From contig NZ_JBNNIX010000001.1 of assembly GCF_050269735.1 (NCBI RefSeq), forward strand, positions 1,054,001 through 1,118,000: a stretch of 64,000 nucleotides of DNA, read 5' to 3'. The notes under the pieces are model-generated. The model was not told the origin of the DNA. It did not search any database and worked only from the letters and a program-made list of their open reading frames with translations. The position numbers and the translations under genes are program-made. The DNA comes from Paenisporosarcina sp050269735. Lineage in GTDB: Bacteria > Bacillota > Bacilli > Bacillales_A > Planococcaceae. Of this stretch, positions 8,348-16,826 are shown piece by piece; positions within the stretch are counted from its first letter, which is position 1; each line of letters opens with the position of its first letter.

Positions 8348-11300
8348 ACCACAAGATGTAACATGGACTGACGCCCAGTGGCGAGCCATTTTCGCAGAAG
8401 GGCGTGACATACTCGTTTCCGCTGCGGCAGGTTCAGGAAAAACTGCTGTACTGATTGAACGTTTGATTCAGAAGATGATTCGTGAAGACAATCCGATCGA
8501 TGTGGATGAACTTCTCGTTGTGACATTCACTAATGCATCAGCGGCAGAAATGCGTCATCGGATGGCGGAAGCGCTGGAAAAAGCACTTGTGAAAAATCCT
8601 ACTTCCAATCATTTAAGAAGACAATTAAGTTTATTAAATAAAGCACAAATTTCGACACTCCATTCTTTTTGTTTATCCATCGTGAAACAGTATGCATATG
8701 TCCTGGATTTGGATCCGGGATTCAGGCTGGCAAATGAAGCTGAAGCAGCACTAATCCGTGATGATGTATTGGCATCCGTATTAGAGTCAGCACATAAAGC
8801 TGAAAATCCGGAAGCGCTATACCGGCTTGTTGATAGTTTTACAACAGACCGGGACGACCAAATGATTGAAACATTGATCGATAAATTATACGACGCAGCA
8901 AGTGTTCACCCGGAACCGAAAAAATGGTTACAGGCAATTCCGCAAAGCTATGATGTTCCTGAAGATATGTTGATTGATGAACTGTCATTTATCACAGCAC
9001 TTAAGCTGACGATCCAACATGCTTTAGAAGAAGCGTATGCGATGACGGAAGAAATCCGTCGATTGGCATTGCTACCAGCAGGTCCCGCTCCTTACGGGAC
9101 TACAGTCGAACAAGATCAGCTCGTACTAGCAGAAGCGATTCGTCGAATTTCTTTACAATCATGGGATTCGGCATTCGAGTATTTCCAAACGTTAAAATTT
9201 GCGACTGCGGCACGCATTCCAAAAGACACATTTGACGACGAACTCGTTCAAAAAGCGAAAGACAAACGCGATCAATTAAAGAAACGCGTCAATGGAGTGA
9301 AAGATGCCTATTTCACCCGTACCCCTGCAAGGTTACTGCAGGAAATGAGAATGATGCAGCCGCTTCTTCAAACATTGGTGGACCTCACGTTAACTTATGG
9401 TGAACAATATCGTGTGGCAAAAAGTGAGCGAGGTCTGGTCGATTTCTCGGATCTGGAGCATTTTGCATTGCAAATATTGACGACGAAAGAAAATGATCAA
9501 CTCGTTCCTTCAAGTACAGCGCAAGATATCATGATGCAATACAAAGAAGTTTTGGTAGATGAATACCAGGATACAAACCGTTTACAGGAAACTATTTTAC
9601 AGATTGTCAAAACCGGTACAGAAGCAAATGGCAATATGTTTATGGTCGGTGACGTCAAACAATCTATTTATCGCTTCCGATTAGCTGAACCGATGTTATT
9701 CCTGGAGAAATACTTAAAGTTTACGACAGAAGCGCTGCATACCGGTGTGAAAATTGATTTAAATGCGAACTTCCGTAGCCGTAAGGAAGTACTCGATGGC
9801 ACCAACTTTATTTTTTCTCAGATTATGGGAGAGCGTGTAGGGGAAATTGCGTATGATGATGCGGCGGCATTAAAAGCAGGGGCTCCTTACCCTGAGCAAT
9901 CTGCGGCAGTAGAGCTCACGATACTTTCCCAGCAAAGTGAAGAAGATGATGAAGGAACCAGTGAAGACGAAGATATCAATGAAGAGATGTTGGAATTGGA
10001 TGAGTTGAAAAAATCCCAATGGGAAGCCCGCTATATCATCCGGAAAATCCGTTCATTAATGGATGGGAAAACGATGGTGTTTGACGCTTGGACGAAAACT
10101 GAACGCCCACTTGATTACCGGGATATTGTCATATTGACGCGATCCATGACATGGTCCGCAGATTTAACCGAAGAATTCAAGCAGGCAGGCATTCCATTAT
10201 ACGCAAACCTTTCCAAAGGATATTTTGACGCGCTGGAAGTAATGATTATGTTGAACACACTGCGGATTGTCGATAATCCGTATCAGGATATTCCGCTGGC
10301 ATCGGTTCTCCGTGCACCGTTTGTGGGATTGACGGAAGCGGAACTTTCCCACATCCGTCTGTCAGCACCAAAAGAGCCATTTTATGAAGCACTCAAAAAC
10401 TTCGTCCGGATGGGAGGCAGTGGCATTGCTTCCGAAACTGCTGAAAAGCTGCAACGTTTCTTCCTTCATTATGAAGAATGGCGCGATTTGGCACGACGTG
10501 GCTCATTGGCAGATTTGATTTGGCGAATTTACATGGATACTCATTATTACGAAATGGTGGGTGCTATGCCTAGCGGTAAGCAACGGCAAGCGAACTTAAG
10601 GGCATTGCATGATCGTGCATTGTCTTATGAAAAAACGTCTTTCCGCGGACTTTTCCGCTTTTTACGATTTATTGACCGAATGAAAAAACGTGGAGACGAT
10701 CTCGGAACAGCACGAGCAATGAGTGAAAAAGAAAACGTCGTCCGTTTAATGACGATCCATTCCTCCAAAGGACTTGAGTTTCCTTATGTATTCATCGCAG
10801 GTCTCGGCCGTGACTTCAATCAAATGGACTTCAATGAACTGTATTTATTTGATCAGACGTTCGGCTTAGCTGTAAAAGCAGTAGACCCTGAAAAGAGAAT
10901 TTCCTACACATCGCTTCCATTCTTAGCGATGAAAGAGAAGAAGCAACTAGAGTTGAAGTCGGAAGAAATGCGGGTTCTCTACGTAGCGATGACACGAGCA
11001 AAAGAAAAGCTTATGCTCGTTGGAACTGTGAAAGATGCCCAAAAATCAATCGGCAAATGGCAGGATATTGCCGCGTCAAGTGGAGATATGCTGCCGGAAT
11101 ATGTACGATCACGTGCAAAAGGTTTCTTGGATTGGATTGGTCCTGCTGTGGCAAGACATAGTGACTTTGCTTTATGGCAAGGAGAGACGGATACCCATAC
11201 ATTGGAGCATCCTTCTAAATGGTCGTTTGAAACCATATATGTGGAAGAGCTGCGTGAGCTGGATGCCTTCAAAACATCTTCAGAATCTACCGAGGCAACC

Positions 11301-12053
11301 AATCAGACAGGTATTTCCCCAGAAATGATGGCTGAAGTAGAACGTCGGTTTAATGCGGTGTACGCCCACGAAAGGTCGATCGCTAAACGTTCCAAGCAAT
11401 CAGTAAGTGAACTGAAGCGAATCGATCAATTGAGAAAAGAAGAAGAACCTGAATTTTTCCGAACGACAGAAGTACAACAAGCGATTTCAACTGTCTATAA
11501 ACGACCTGCTTTTCTACAGCAAGGTGAACGGAAGCTAACAAGTGCAGAAATTGGTACCGCGATGCATACCGCGATGCAGCATCTTGATTTCAATTTGCAG
11601 CCGACAAAAGAGACAATCGAATCATTTATTCAACTTCTAGAAGACCGGCAGCTTTTGACCGCGAATGAAGCAAAAGCCATAAAATTAAATGCAATTGAAA
11701 GCTTCCTGCATTCCCCGATTGCAGACCGATTGCGTCATTCTTCAGATATTTTACGCGAAGTGCCTTTTACGTATGGAATGAAAGATGAAGATGATGAGTT
11801 TCAAATTTTACAGGGGATTGCCGATTGTTTATTCCTAGAAGACGATGGTCGCTGGGTTCTGCTTGACTATAAGACCGACCGAATTAAGGGAGTCTACAAT
11901 AACGACTCTGCAATTTTACGTGAAATGCAGCATCGTTATGGATTGCAGCTGTCGCTTTATCAAAAAGCGATAGAAAGCATTCTTTCAATCACCATCAAAG
12001 AAAAAGTATTATATTTGTTTGACTCGAATCAAACAATTGCATTGGAGGATTGA
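8331..12053 (+). CDS. addA: ATP-dependent helicase/nuclease subunit A (AddA)
   Basis: A 1240-residue UvrD-type helicase fused to a RecB-type nuclease. Walker A is AAAGSGKT (residues 31-38), the DEXX box is VDEYQDTN, the motif VI region is LYVAMTRAKEKL, and the nuclease core is VLLDYKTDRIKG near the C-terminus. With AddB it degrades broken DNA ends up to Chi and loads RecA. The ATG at 8331 lies inside the end of addB behind a GAGGAGGTC site, so the two are translationally coupled. An extension of the frame back to 8280 is a shadow. Confidence 0.97.
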   Translation: MLIPTKPQDVTWTDAQWRAIFAEGRDILVSAAAGSGKTAVLIERLIQKMIREDNPIDVDELLVVTFTNASAAEMRHRMAEALEKALVKNPTSNHLRRQLSLLNKAQISTLHSFCLSIVKQYAYVLDLDPGFRLANEAEAALIRDDVLASVLESAHKAENPEALYRLVDSFTTDRDDQMIETLIDKLYDAASVHPEPKKWLQAIPQSYDVPEDMLIDELSFITALKLTIQHALEEAYAMTEEIRRLALLPAGPAPYGTTVEQDQLVLAEAIRRISLQSWDSAFEYFQTLKFATAARIPKDTFDDELVQKAKDKRDQLKKRVNGVKDAYFTRTPARLLQEMRMMQPLLQTLVDLTLTYGEQYRVAKSERGLVDFSDLEHFALQILTTKENDQLVPSSTAQDIMMQYKEVLVDEYQDTNRLQETILQIVKTGTEANGNMFMVGDVKQSIYRFRLAEPMLFLEKYLKFTTEALHTGVKIDLNANFRSRKEVLDGTNFIFSQIMGERVGEIAYDDAAALKAGAPYPEQSAAVELTILSQQSEEDDEGTSEDEDINEEMLELDELKKSQWEARYIIRKIRSLMDGKTMVFDAWTKTERPLDYRDIVILTRSMTWSADLTEEFKQAGIPLYANLSKGYFDALEVMIMLNTLRIVDNPYQDIPLASVLRAPFVGLTEAELSHIRLSAPKEPFYEALKNFVRMGGSGIASETAEKLQRFFLHYEEWRDLARRGSLADLIWRIYMDTHYYEMVGAMPSGKQRQANLRALHDRALSYEKTSFRGLFRFLRFIDRMKKRGDDLGTARAMSEKENVVRLMTIHSSKGLEFPYVFIAGLGRDFNQMDFNELYLFDQTFGLAVKAVDPEKRISYTSLPFLAMKEKKQLELKSEEMRVLYVAMTRAKEKLMLVGTVKDAQKSIGKWQDIAASSGDMLPEYVRSRAKGFLDWIGPAVARHSDFALWQGETDTHTLEHPSKWSFETIYVEELRELDAFKTSSESTEATNQTGISPEMMAEVERRFNAVYAHERSIAKRSKQSVSELKRIDQLRKEEEPEFFRTTEVQQAISTVYKRPAFLQQGERKLTSAEIGTAMHTAMQHLDFNLQPTKETIESFIQLLEDRQLLTANEAKAIKLNAIESFLHSPIADRLRHSSDILREVPFTYGMKDEDDEFQILQGIADCLFLEDDGRWVLLDYKTDRIKGVYNNDSAILREMQHRYGLQLSLYQKAIESILSITIKEKVLYLFDSNQTIALED

Positions 12054-12055
12054 AA

Positions 12056-13225
12056 GTGAATTTAAGACCAACTGAATTACAGGAACGAGTCGTCGCAATC
12101 GATTTGATGCGCGGCTTCTCGCTTCTGGGAATTTTTATTGTGAATATGCTGGCGTTCCATTCCCCGTATTACTACATAAATCCATACACTTGGTATACAA
12201 ATCTGAGTGATCAACAGACGTTTCAATGGATCGATGTTGTGCTGCAGGGAAGTGTCTATCCTTTATTTTCTATGTTATTTGGCTATGGATTAATGATGCA
12301 ATTTCTGAAATCACAGCAACGAGGTGTTTCTTTCTTACGCATTGGGATACGTAGGCTAAGTATATTATTGGGTATCGGAATTCTTCATGCTTTTCTGATC
12401 TGGTCAGGTGATATATTGATCAGCTACGCACTATGTGGTTTTATTGTTATTTTGTTATTACGGCTTTCAAGCACATGGCTACTTGTCATTGCATTGCCTC
12501 TATGGTTAATACCGAATTTGGGACTCTCATTCATTAGCTACTTGGTTGCACAGTCAGGTCAAGTATTTTATGCTGGTGTGCAGGAAATTGAATCGTCCAT
12601 TAAGGCATTTGCCACTGGAAGCTGGGGAGATATCTTTAGCCAAAGGGCAGCCGACTGGAGCTATGCGAATATAGAATCCGGGTCGTTGTTTTTAATCGGC
12701 ATTACGATTTTCCCGTATATGCTCATAGGTGCCGCAGCGGCTAAAGCGAAATTGATTGAACGCACTTCAGAGAAGAAAGTATTTTGGACCGTGCTAACTG
12801 TGATGACATTAGCGGTGGGGTATTCCCTCAAAGTACTGCCATTTACAAAAGAAGTAGACTTTTTCACGATGTATGTCCAGGATATTTTCGGAGGTCCTCT
12901 TGTGGCTATCGGGTATGCAGGACTAATTACGCTAATCTGTCAAATAACTGTGTTCCGAAAGCTATTGATGCCTGTTGCAAAAGTGGGCAGGATGTCCATG
13001 ACGACCTATCTATCACAATCCGTCATTGCAACTACCATCTTTTATTCATACGGATTCGGCTTATATGGCAAAATGGATGTGCTAACCGGGACATGGCTAG
13101 CCGTCGGGACCTTTATTCTTCAAATGATTTTTGCAGAGATCTGGTTTTCCAAATTTAAACAGGGTCCGATTGAAATGATTTGGAAAAGAGCAACGTACGG
13201 AAAATTAAATAAAAAAAACGGATGA
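12056..13225 (+). CDS. DUF418/YeiB-type membrane protein
   Basis: About 389 residues with roughly ten membrane segments. The N-terminal ERVVAIDLMRGFSLLGIFIVNM and the C-terminal VAKVGRMSMTTYLSQS motifs are typical of the DUF418 (YeiB) family, distant relatives of acyltransferase-3 proteins whose substrate is unknown. GTG 12056 has a GGAGG 7 nt upstream; TTG 12050 would overlap the addA stop. It directly follows addA and probably shares its transcript, though no functional link to recombination is apparent. Confidence 0.85.
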   Translation: MNLRPTELQERVVAIDLMRGFSLLGIFIVNMLAFHSPYYYINPYTWYTNLSDQQTFQWIDVVLQGSVYPLFSMLFGYGLMMQFLKSQQRGVSFLRIGIRRLSILLGIGILHAFLIWSGDILISYALCGFIVILLLRLSSTWLLVIALPLWLIPNLGLSFISYLVAQSGQVFYAGVQEIESSIKAFATGSWGDIFSQRAADWSYANIESGSLFLIGITIFPYMLIGAAAAKAKLIERTSEKKVFWTVLTVMTLAVGYSLKVLPFTKEVDFFTMYVQDIFGGPLVAIGYAGLITLICQITVFRKLLMPVAKVGRMSMTTYLSQSVIATTIFYSYGFGLYGKMDVLTGTWLAVGTFILQMIFAEIWFSKFKQGPIEMIWKRATYGKLNKKNG

Positions 13226-13289
13226 AAATCCTGTCGAAATATCGTAGACTGAATTTAACAAAATTTCATTACAGAAGGAGTGTCAGTAT

Positions 13290-14192
13290 ATGAAAATCGT
13301 GTCATATCGCTTTGAAGGTAAAATTTGTTTCGGTCCTAAGGTGAAAAAAGAGGAAGCCGTGTGGGACGTTTTAGCGATACAAGAGACGCTCCAAGTGTTA
13401 CCAGCATTCCCTCAAACCATAATTGAAGGAATTTCAAATGGAATGGATTTTGTTGAGCAGATGCGAAAATTGGCAGATGCTGCATTAAAGTCGGAAGAGC
13501 CGAATCAATTCAAACGTGCATTCTCAAGCATTGAATGGTTATCACCAATTCCCCGTACACCGAAAAATATTTTTGGCGTAGGACGAAATTATGCTGAGCA
13601 CGCAAAAGAAATGGGTTCAGAGGCGGCACCCGAGCATCTGATGATTTTCACAAAATCTCCGACAACGATTGCAGCTGATGAAGAAACATTGGCCGTTCAT
13701 GAGAATATCACTTCTTCATATGACTACGAAGGTGAACTTGCTGTTGTCATCAGTAAAAAAGGCGATAACATCCCTAAAAAATTAGCGTATGACCATGTGT
13801 TTGGGTATACGATTGCGAACGATTTGACAGCACGTGATTTACAAAAGAAACACCAACAATTTTTCCTTGGCAAAAGCTTAAAAGGCTCATGTCCAATGGG
13901 TCCATATTTAGTTACGAAAGACGAACTACCAAACCCGCAAAACCTTACCATTGTGACAAAAGTGAATGATGAAGTACGCCAAAATGGACGTACAGATGAT
14001 ATGATTTTTTCTGTTGAAGAATTGATTGCTCAAATATCAGCATTGGTTACACTTGAACCTGGCGACGTAATTTTGACAGGTACTCCTTCAGGTGTAGGAA
14101 AAGGCTTCAATCCACCTAAATTTTTGGCATCCGGTGATACGGTGAAAGTTTCGGTCGAAGGTATCGGGACATTAGTAAACCGATTTGAGTGA
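13290..14192 (+). CDS. yisK: Fumarylacetoacetase-family hydrolase (YisK-like)
   Basis: A 300-residue FAH-fold enzyme. The metal-binding acids are visible as Glu147 and Glu149 in SYDYEGELAVVI and Asp178 in IANDLTARDLQ; the GTPSGVGKG loop that closes the site is near the C-terminus. The B. subtilis homologue YisK is reported as an oxaloacetate decarboxylase with a link to cell-shape control; the same 300-residue length and the adjacent yisL support orthology. AGAAGGAG precedes the ATG. The acyl-pyruvate specificity of other FAH members remains an alternative. Confidence 0.88.
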   Translation: MKIVSYRFEGKICFGPKVKKEEAVWDVLAIQETLQVLPAFPQTIIEGISNGMDFVEQMRKLADAALKSEEPNQFKRAFSSIEWLSPIPRTPKNIFGVGRNYAEHAKEMGSEAAPEHLMIFTKSPTTIAADEETLAVHENITSSYDYEGELAVVISKKGDNIPKKLAYDHVFGYTIANDLTARDLQKKHQQFFLGKSLKGSCPMGPYLVTKDELPNPQNLTIVTKVNDEVRQNGRTDDMIFSVEELIAQISALVTLEPGDVILTGTPSGVGKGFNPPKFLASGDTVKVSVEGIGTLVNRFE

Positions 14193-14294
14193 AGAATTTA
14201 TGAATAAGTATGGAATCTAGTAACTTAAAAAGTTTGTTAAGTGACGAGATATGATACGATAGAATCGAATGATTAATTAGATGAGGTGACGATT

Positions 14295-14669
14295 TTGGAT
14301 TTTTTAGCTAGTACACACTTACACATTACTTCTTGGGTAGTCGGCATTATCTTGTTCTTTGTCGCAGTATTACTTGTAAACGGCAGCAAAGGGCAGAAAA
14401 TCACACAGATGGTGTTACGATTATTTTACGTTTTCATCATTTTGACGGGTGTAGCATTATTCATCACAGGCATGGACTTCGATATGGGCATGCTTTACGG
14501 ATTTAAATTGCTTGGTGGGATCTTAATCATCGGCATGATGGAAATGATTTTGGCTCGCATGAAAAAACAAAAACCAACAACCATGTTTTGGGTATTACTA
14601 TTTGTGTTCTTGTTTATCACAATGTTCCTAGGGTTTAAATTACCTTTAGGCAGCAGTTTCTTAGCATAA
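14295..14669 (+). CDS. yisL: DUF1516/YisL-family membrane protein
   Basis: About 124 residues with four hydrophobic segments and the family sequence THLHITSWVVGIILFF. It resembles B. subtilis YisL, which also lies next to yisK; its function is unknown. The TTG at 14295 has GAGGTG 6-7 nt upstream, whereas GTG 14286 is part of that ribosome site. A strong terminator follows at 14681. Confidence 0.85.
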   Translation: MDFLASTHLHITSWVVGIILFFVAVLLVNGSKGQKITQMVLRLFYVFIILTGVALFITGMDFDMGMLYGFKLLGGILIIGMMEMILARMKKQKPTTMFWVLLFVFLFITMFLGFKLPLGSSFLA

Positions 14670-14680
14670 ACGGCATGGCG

Positions 14681-14722
14681 AAACCACTTTACTCATTTAT
14701 TTGGAGTAAAGTGGTTTTTTTG
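14681..14722 (+). terminator. Terminator after yisL
   Basis: AAACCACTTTACTC and GAGTAAAGTGGTTT form a 14-bp perfect stem around a 9-nt loop, followed by a T tract. Confidence 0.95.
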
Positions 14723-14750
14723 TTGAGAGATTTGCAGATGAGATGAGATG

Positions 14751-14840
14751 AGTTTAGTTGGATGGTTAGAGGTTTAGTTGGACAGTTTGAGCTATTCGTT
14801 GGACAATCAGCCATTTTCGTTGGAATCCAGTTTCATACAG
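14751..14840 (+). repeat. 21-bp-register tandem array B, TTCGTTGGA type (4 units)
   Basis: TTGGA recurs at 14758, 14778, 14799 and 14820, steps of 20, 21 and 21 bp, with partly conserved TT-GTTGGA units. It begins about 30 bp after the yisL terminator. The remaining part of the 14670-14970 gap is AT-rich and must contain the promoter of the next gene. Confidence 0.7.
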
Positions 14841-14970
14841 ACTATTTCATTCCCAACTATGATTTTTCACAGTTTTGACGTAAATCAAAGTTAATTCTTT
14901 GTTAATCATGGCGACCCTAAGTTCGGTTTGATAAAATAACGTAGGAAGATTCGTTAGAGGAGGACCTCAC

Positions 14971-16428
14971 GTGAAAATAGATAAATGGATAAAGGCGACA
15001 ATGGCATTAACCATTCTGTTTGGTTTGATTGCGCCGCTAACCACTCAAGCAGATTCAAAAGAAACCATTCAAGACGAAAGTATATACGATCTGTTGGTGG
15101 ACCGATATTTCAATAAGACGATTGAAAACGATTTTGAAGTAGATACAAGAGATCCAAGTGCATTTGCAGGTGGAGACTTTATGGGTGTGGTGGAAAAACT
15201 TGATCACATTCAAGCAATGGGCTTTTCGATGATTTCACTGGGACCGGTCTTTTCAACCGAGACATATGACGGGAAACGTGTCGTGGATTACGGTCAATTA
15301 GAACGTCATTTTGGGACGCCAGAAGAATTGAAAACACTGATTGATAAAGCGAATAAAAAAAATATGGGCGTCGTGGTTGATTTCCCGCTCCAACAAGTAA
15401 GTTCGAAACACATCTGGGCAACTGATCAGGACAAGGCTTCGTGGGTTGTTTCCAATGAAGACGGGACCGTTTCATGGGATTTGACTGATAAAGATGCTCA
15501 AAAAGCGGTAGAAAAAGCGGCTTTAGATTTTGTAAAACAATATAATGTCGATGGACTGCGTTTGACAGGAATTGATGGAATAGACAAGGCATTTTTAAAT
15601 TCGTTGATCGATAAGCTTAAGAAAGAAAATGATGAATTATATGTTCTTAGCTTAGAACCAAGTGATGCGAAATTTGATGCACAAGTTGCGAATGGACAAG
15701 AAGACATGTATCGCAATATTTTCAAAAATGTAGACCTGGATACGACGAAATTGCCACAATTTTCGACAGAACAACCTGTCATCCAACAAATAGATTCAAT
15801 CAATACTAAGAGATTCACATCAAATGCGGCTGAAGAAAATATGTTTCCTCCGACACGTTGGAAAATGGCGATGGCGACTTTGTTATCTCTGCCTGGTATA
15901 CCCGTCATGACATACGGTTCCGAGATTGCTGTAAACGGCGAAGAGCCACCAGCTTCTCACCCAATTTTGGACTTTAATACGGATGAAGAGCTGATTGAAT
16001 TTATCGGTGATGTTCATTCATTGCGAAATGATTCAGCAGCGCTTCGAACTGGTAAAATGGATATGTTATATAACGAAGCAGGACTCATGGTTTATGAACG
16101 TTCCAATGATGAGGAAACGTGGATCGTTGCCATCAACAATACTGGTGGCACTCAAAGCTTTGATATCCCACGTGAAGTAATTGGTGACAAGAAAGAACTT
16201 CGAGGTTTATTTGAAGGAGATATCTTGCGTCAAAGAGATGATGGCAACTACCGACTTGTAGTCGACAGAGAAATTGCCGAATTTTATAACGTGACAAATT
16301 ATAAAGGAATAAATAAAGGCTACTTGGCAGCTCTTGCCTTGGTCTACATTCTCTTTATGACCTTTATTTATCTGGTTTGGCGCAAAGGAAAGCAACGCAA
16401 GGCAGAAAAAATGAGGAATAGTCAATAA
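14971..16428 (+). CDS. Secreted, membrane-anchored GH13 (alpha-amylase)-like protein, probable pseudoenzyme
   Basis: A 485-residue protein: signal peptide (residues 1-27), a GH13-like barrel (about 36-350), a C-terminal beta domain (about 360-440), then a membrane segment (about 450-470) and a basic tail, so the barrel faces outside. The family's catalytic triad appears degraded: the nucleophile Asp of GFRLD is Thr199 (DGLRLTG), and the NHD of the transition-state region reads SIN (residues 276-278, followed by TKRF). Glu229 (SLEPSD) may survive as the acid/base. Carbohydrate binding or a scaffold role is more likely than hydrolysis (inference). GGAGGA precedes the GTG start. Confidence 0.82.
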   Translation: MKIDKWIKATMALTILFGLIAPLTTQADSKETIQDESIYDLLVDRYFNKTIENDFEVDTRDPSAFAGGDFMGVVEKLDHIQAMGFSMISLGPVFSTETYDGKRVVDYGQLERHFGTPEELKTLIDKANKKNMGVVVDFPLQQVSSKHIWATDQDKASWVVSNEDGTVSWDLTDKDAQKAVEKAALDFVKQYNVDGLRLTGIDGIDKAFLNSLIDKLKKENDELYVLSLEPSDAKFDAQVANGQEDMYRNIFKNVDLDTTKLPQFSTEQPVIQQIDSINTKRFTSNAAEENMFPPTRWKMAMATLLSLPGIPVMTYGSEIAVNGEEPPASHPILDFNTDEELIEFIGDVHSLRNDSAALRTGKMDMLYNEAGLMVYERSNDEETWIVAINNTGGTQSFDIPREVIGDKKELRGLFEGDILRQRDDGNYRLVVDREIAEFYNVTNYKGINKGYLAALALVYILFMTFIYLVWRKGKQRKAEKMRNSQ

Positions 16429-16477
16429 CTGAGGATGAAATTAGCTTAACGAGAATAGAAAAAAGCTAATTAGTTAT

Positions 16478-16509
16478 GGACAGCTGCGACCGCAGCTGTC
16501 CCTTTTTTT
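16478..16509 (+). terminator. Terminator after the GH13-like gene
   Basis: GGACAGCTGCG and CGCAGCTGTCC form a perfect stem of about 10-11 bp with a very short loop, followed by eight T residues. Confidence 0.95.
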
Positions 16510-16519
16510 GTGGGAACGG

Positions 16520-16765
16520 GGCAGTAGAGAACTCGCGAACGCGAATAGAGCAACCGCGAACGCGAATACAACACTCGCGACCGCGAATAGAGCACACGCG
16601 ACCGCGAATAGAGCAATCACGACCACGAATAGAACGTCCGCGAACGCGAATAGAACACTCGCGACCGCCAATAGAGCACACGCGACCGCGAATAGAACGT
16701 CTGCGAACGCGAATAGAACGTCCGCGAACGCGAATAGAACCTCCGCGAACGCGAATAGCCCATGG
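16520..16765. repeat. 21-bp-register tandem array C, CGCGAACGCGAATAGA type (11 units)
   Basis: The GCGAATA word (with single-base variants) occurs at 16541 and every 21 bp up to 16751: eleven units with no insertion or deletion. Units read CGCGAACGCGAATAGA or CGCGACCGCGAATAGA plus five variable bases. It is much richer in G+C than its surroundings and lies between two convergent terminators. Several reading frames are open on both strands only because 21 is a multiple of three. Confidence 0.95.
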
Positions 16766-16785
16766 ACATCACACCATAACAAAAC

Positions 16786-16826
16786 AAAAATCGCTTGAGA
16801 CTATTTAAAGTCTCAAGCGATTTTTT
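16786..16826. terminator. Bidirectional terminator before the CoA-disulfide reductase 3' end
   Basis: AAAAATCGCTTGAGACT and AGTCTCAAGCGATTTTT are perfect arms around a 6-nt loop with A and T runs on either side; it serves the minus-strand operon ending at 16825. Confidence 0.93.

Noticed and set aside
15498..15908. 136-codon minus-strand ORF inside the GH13-like gene
   Set aside because: Antisense shadow with no start context.
16466..16808. Open frames on both strands over array C
   Set aside because: Four frames are open at once from the 7-codon period; no ribosome site, and they cross two terminators.
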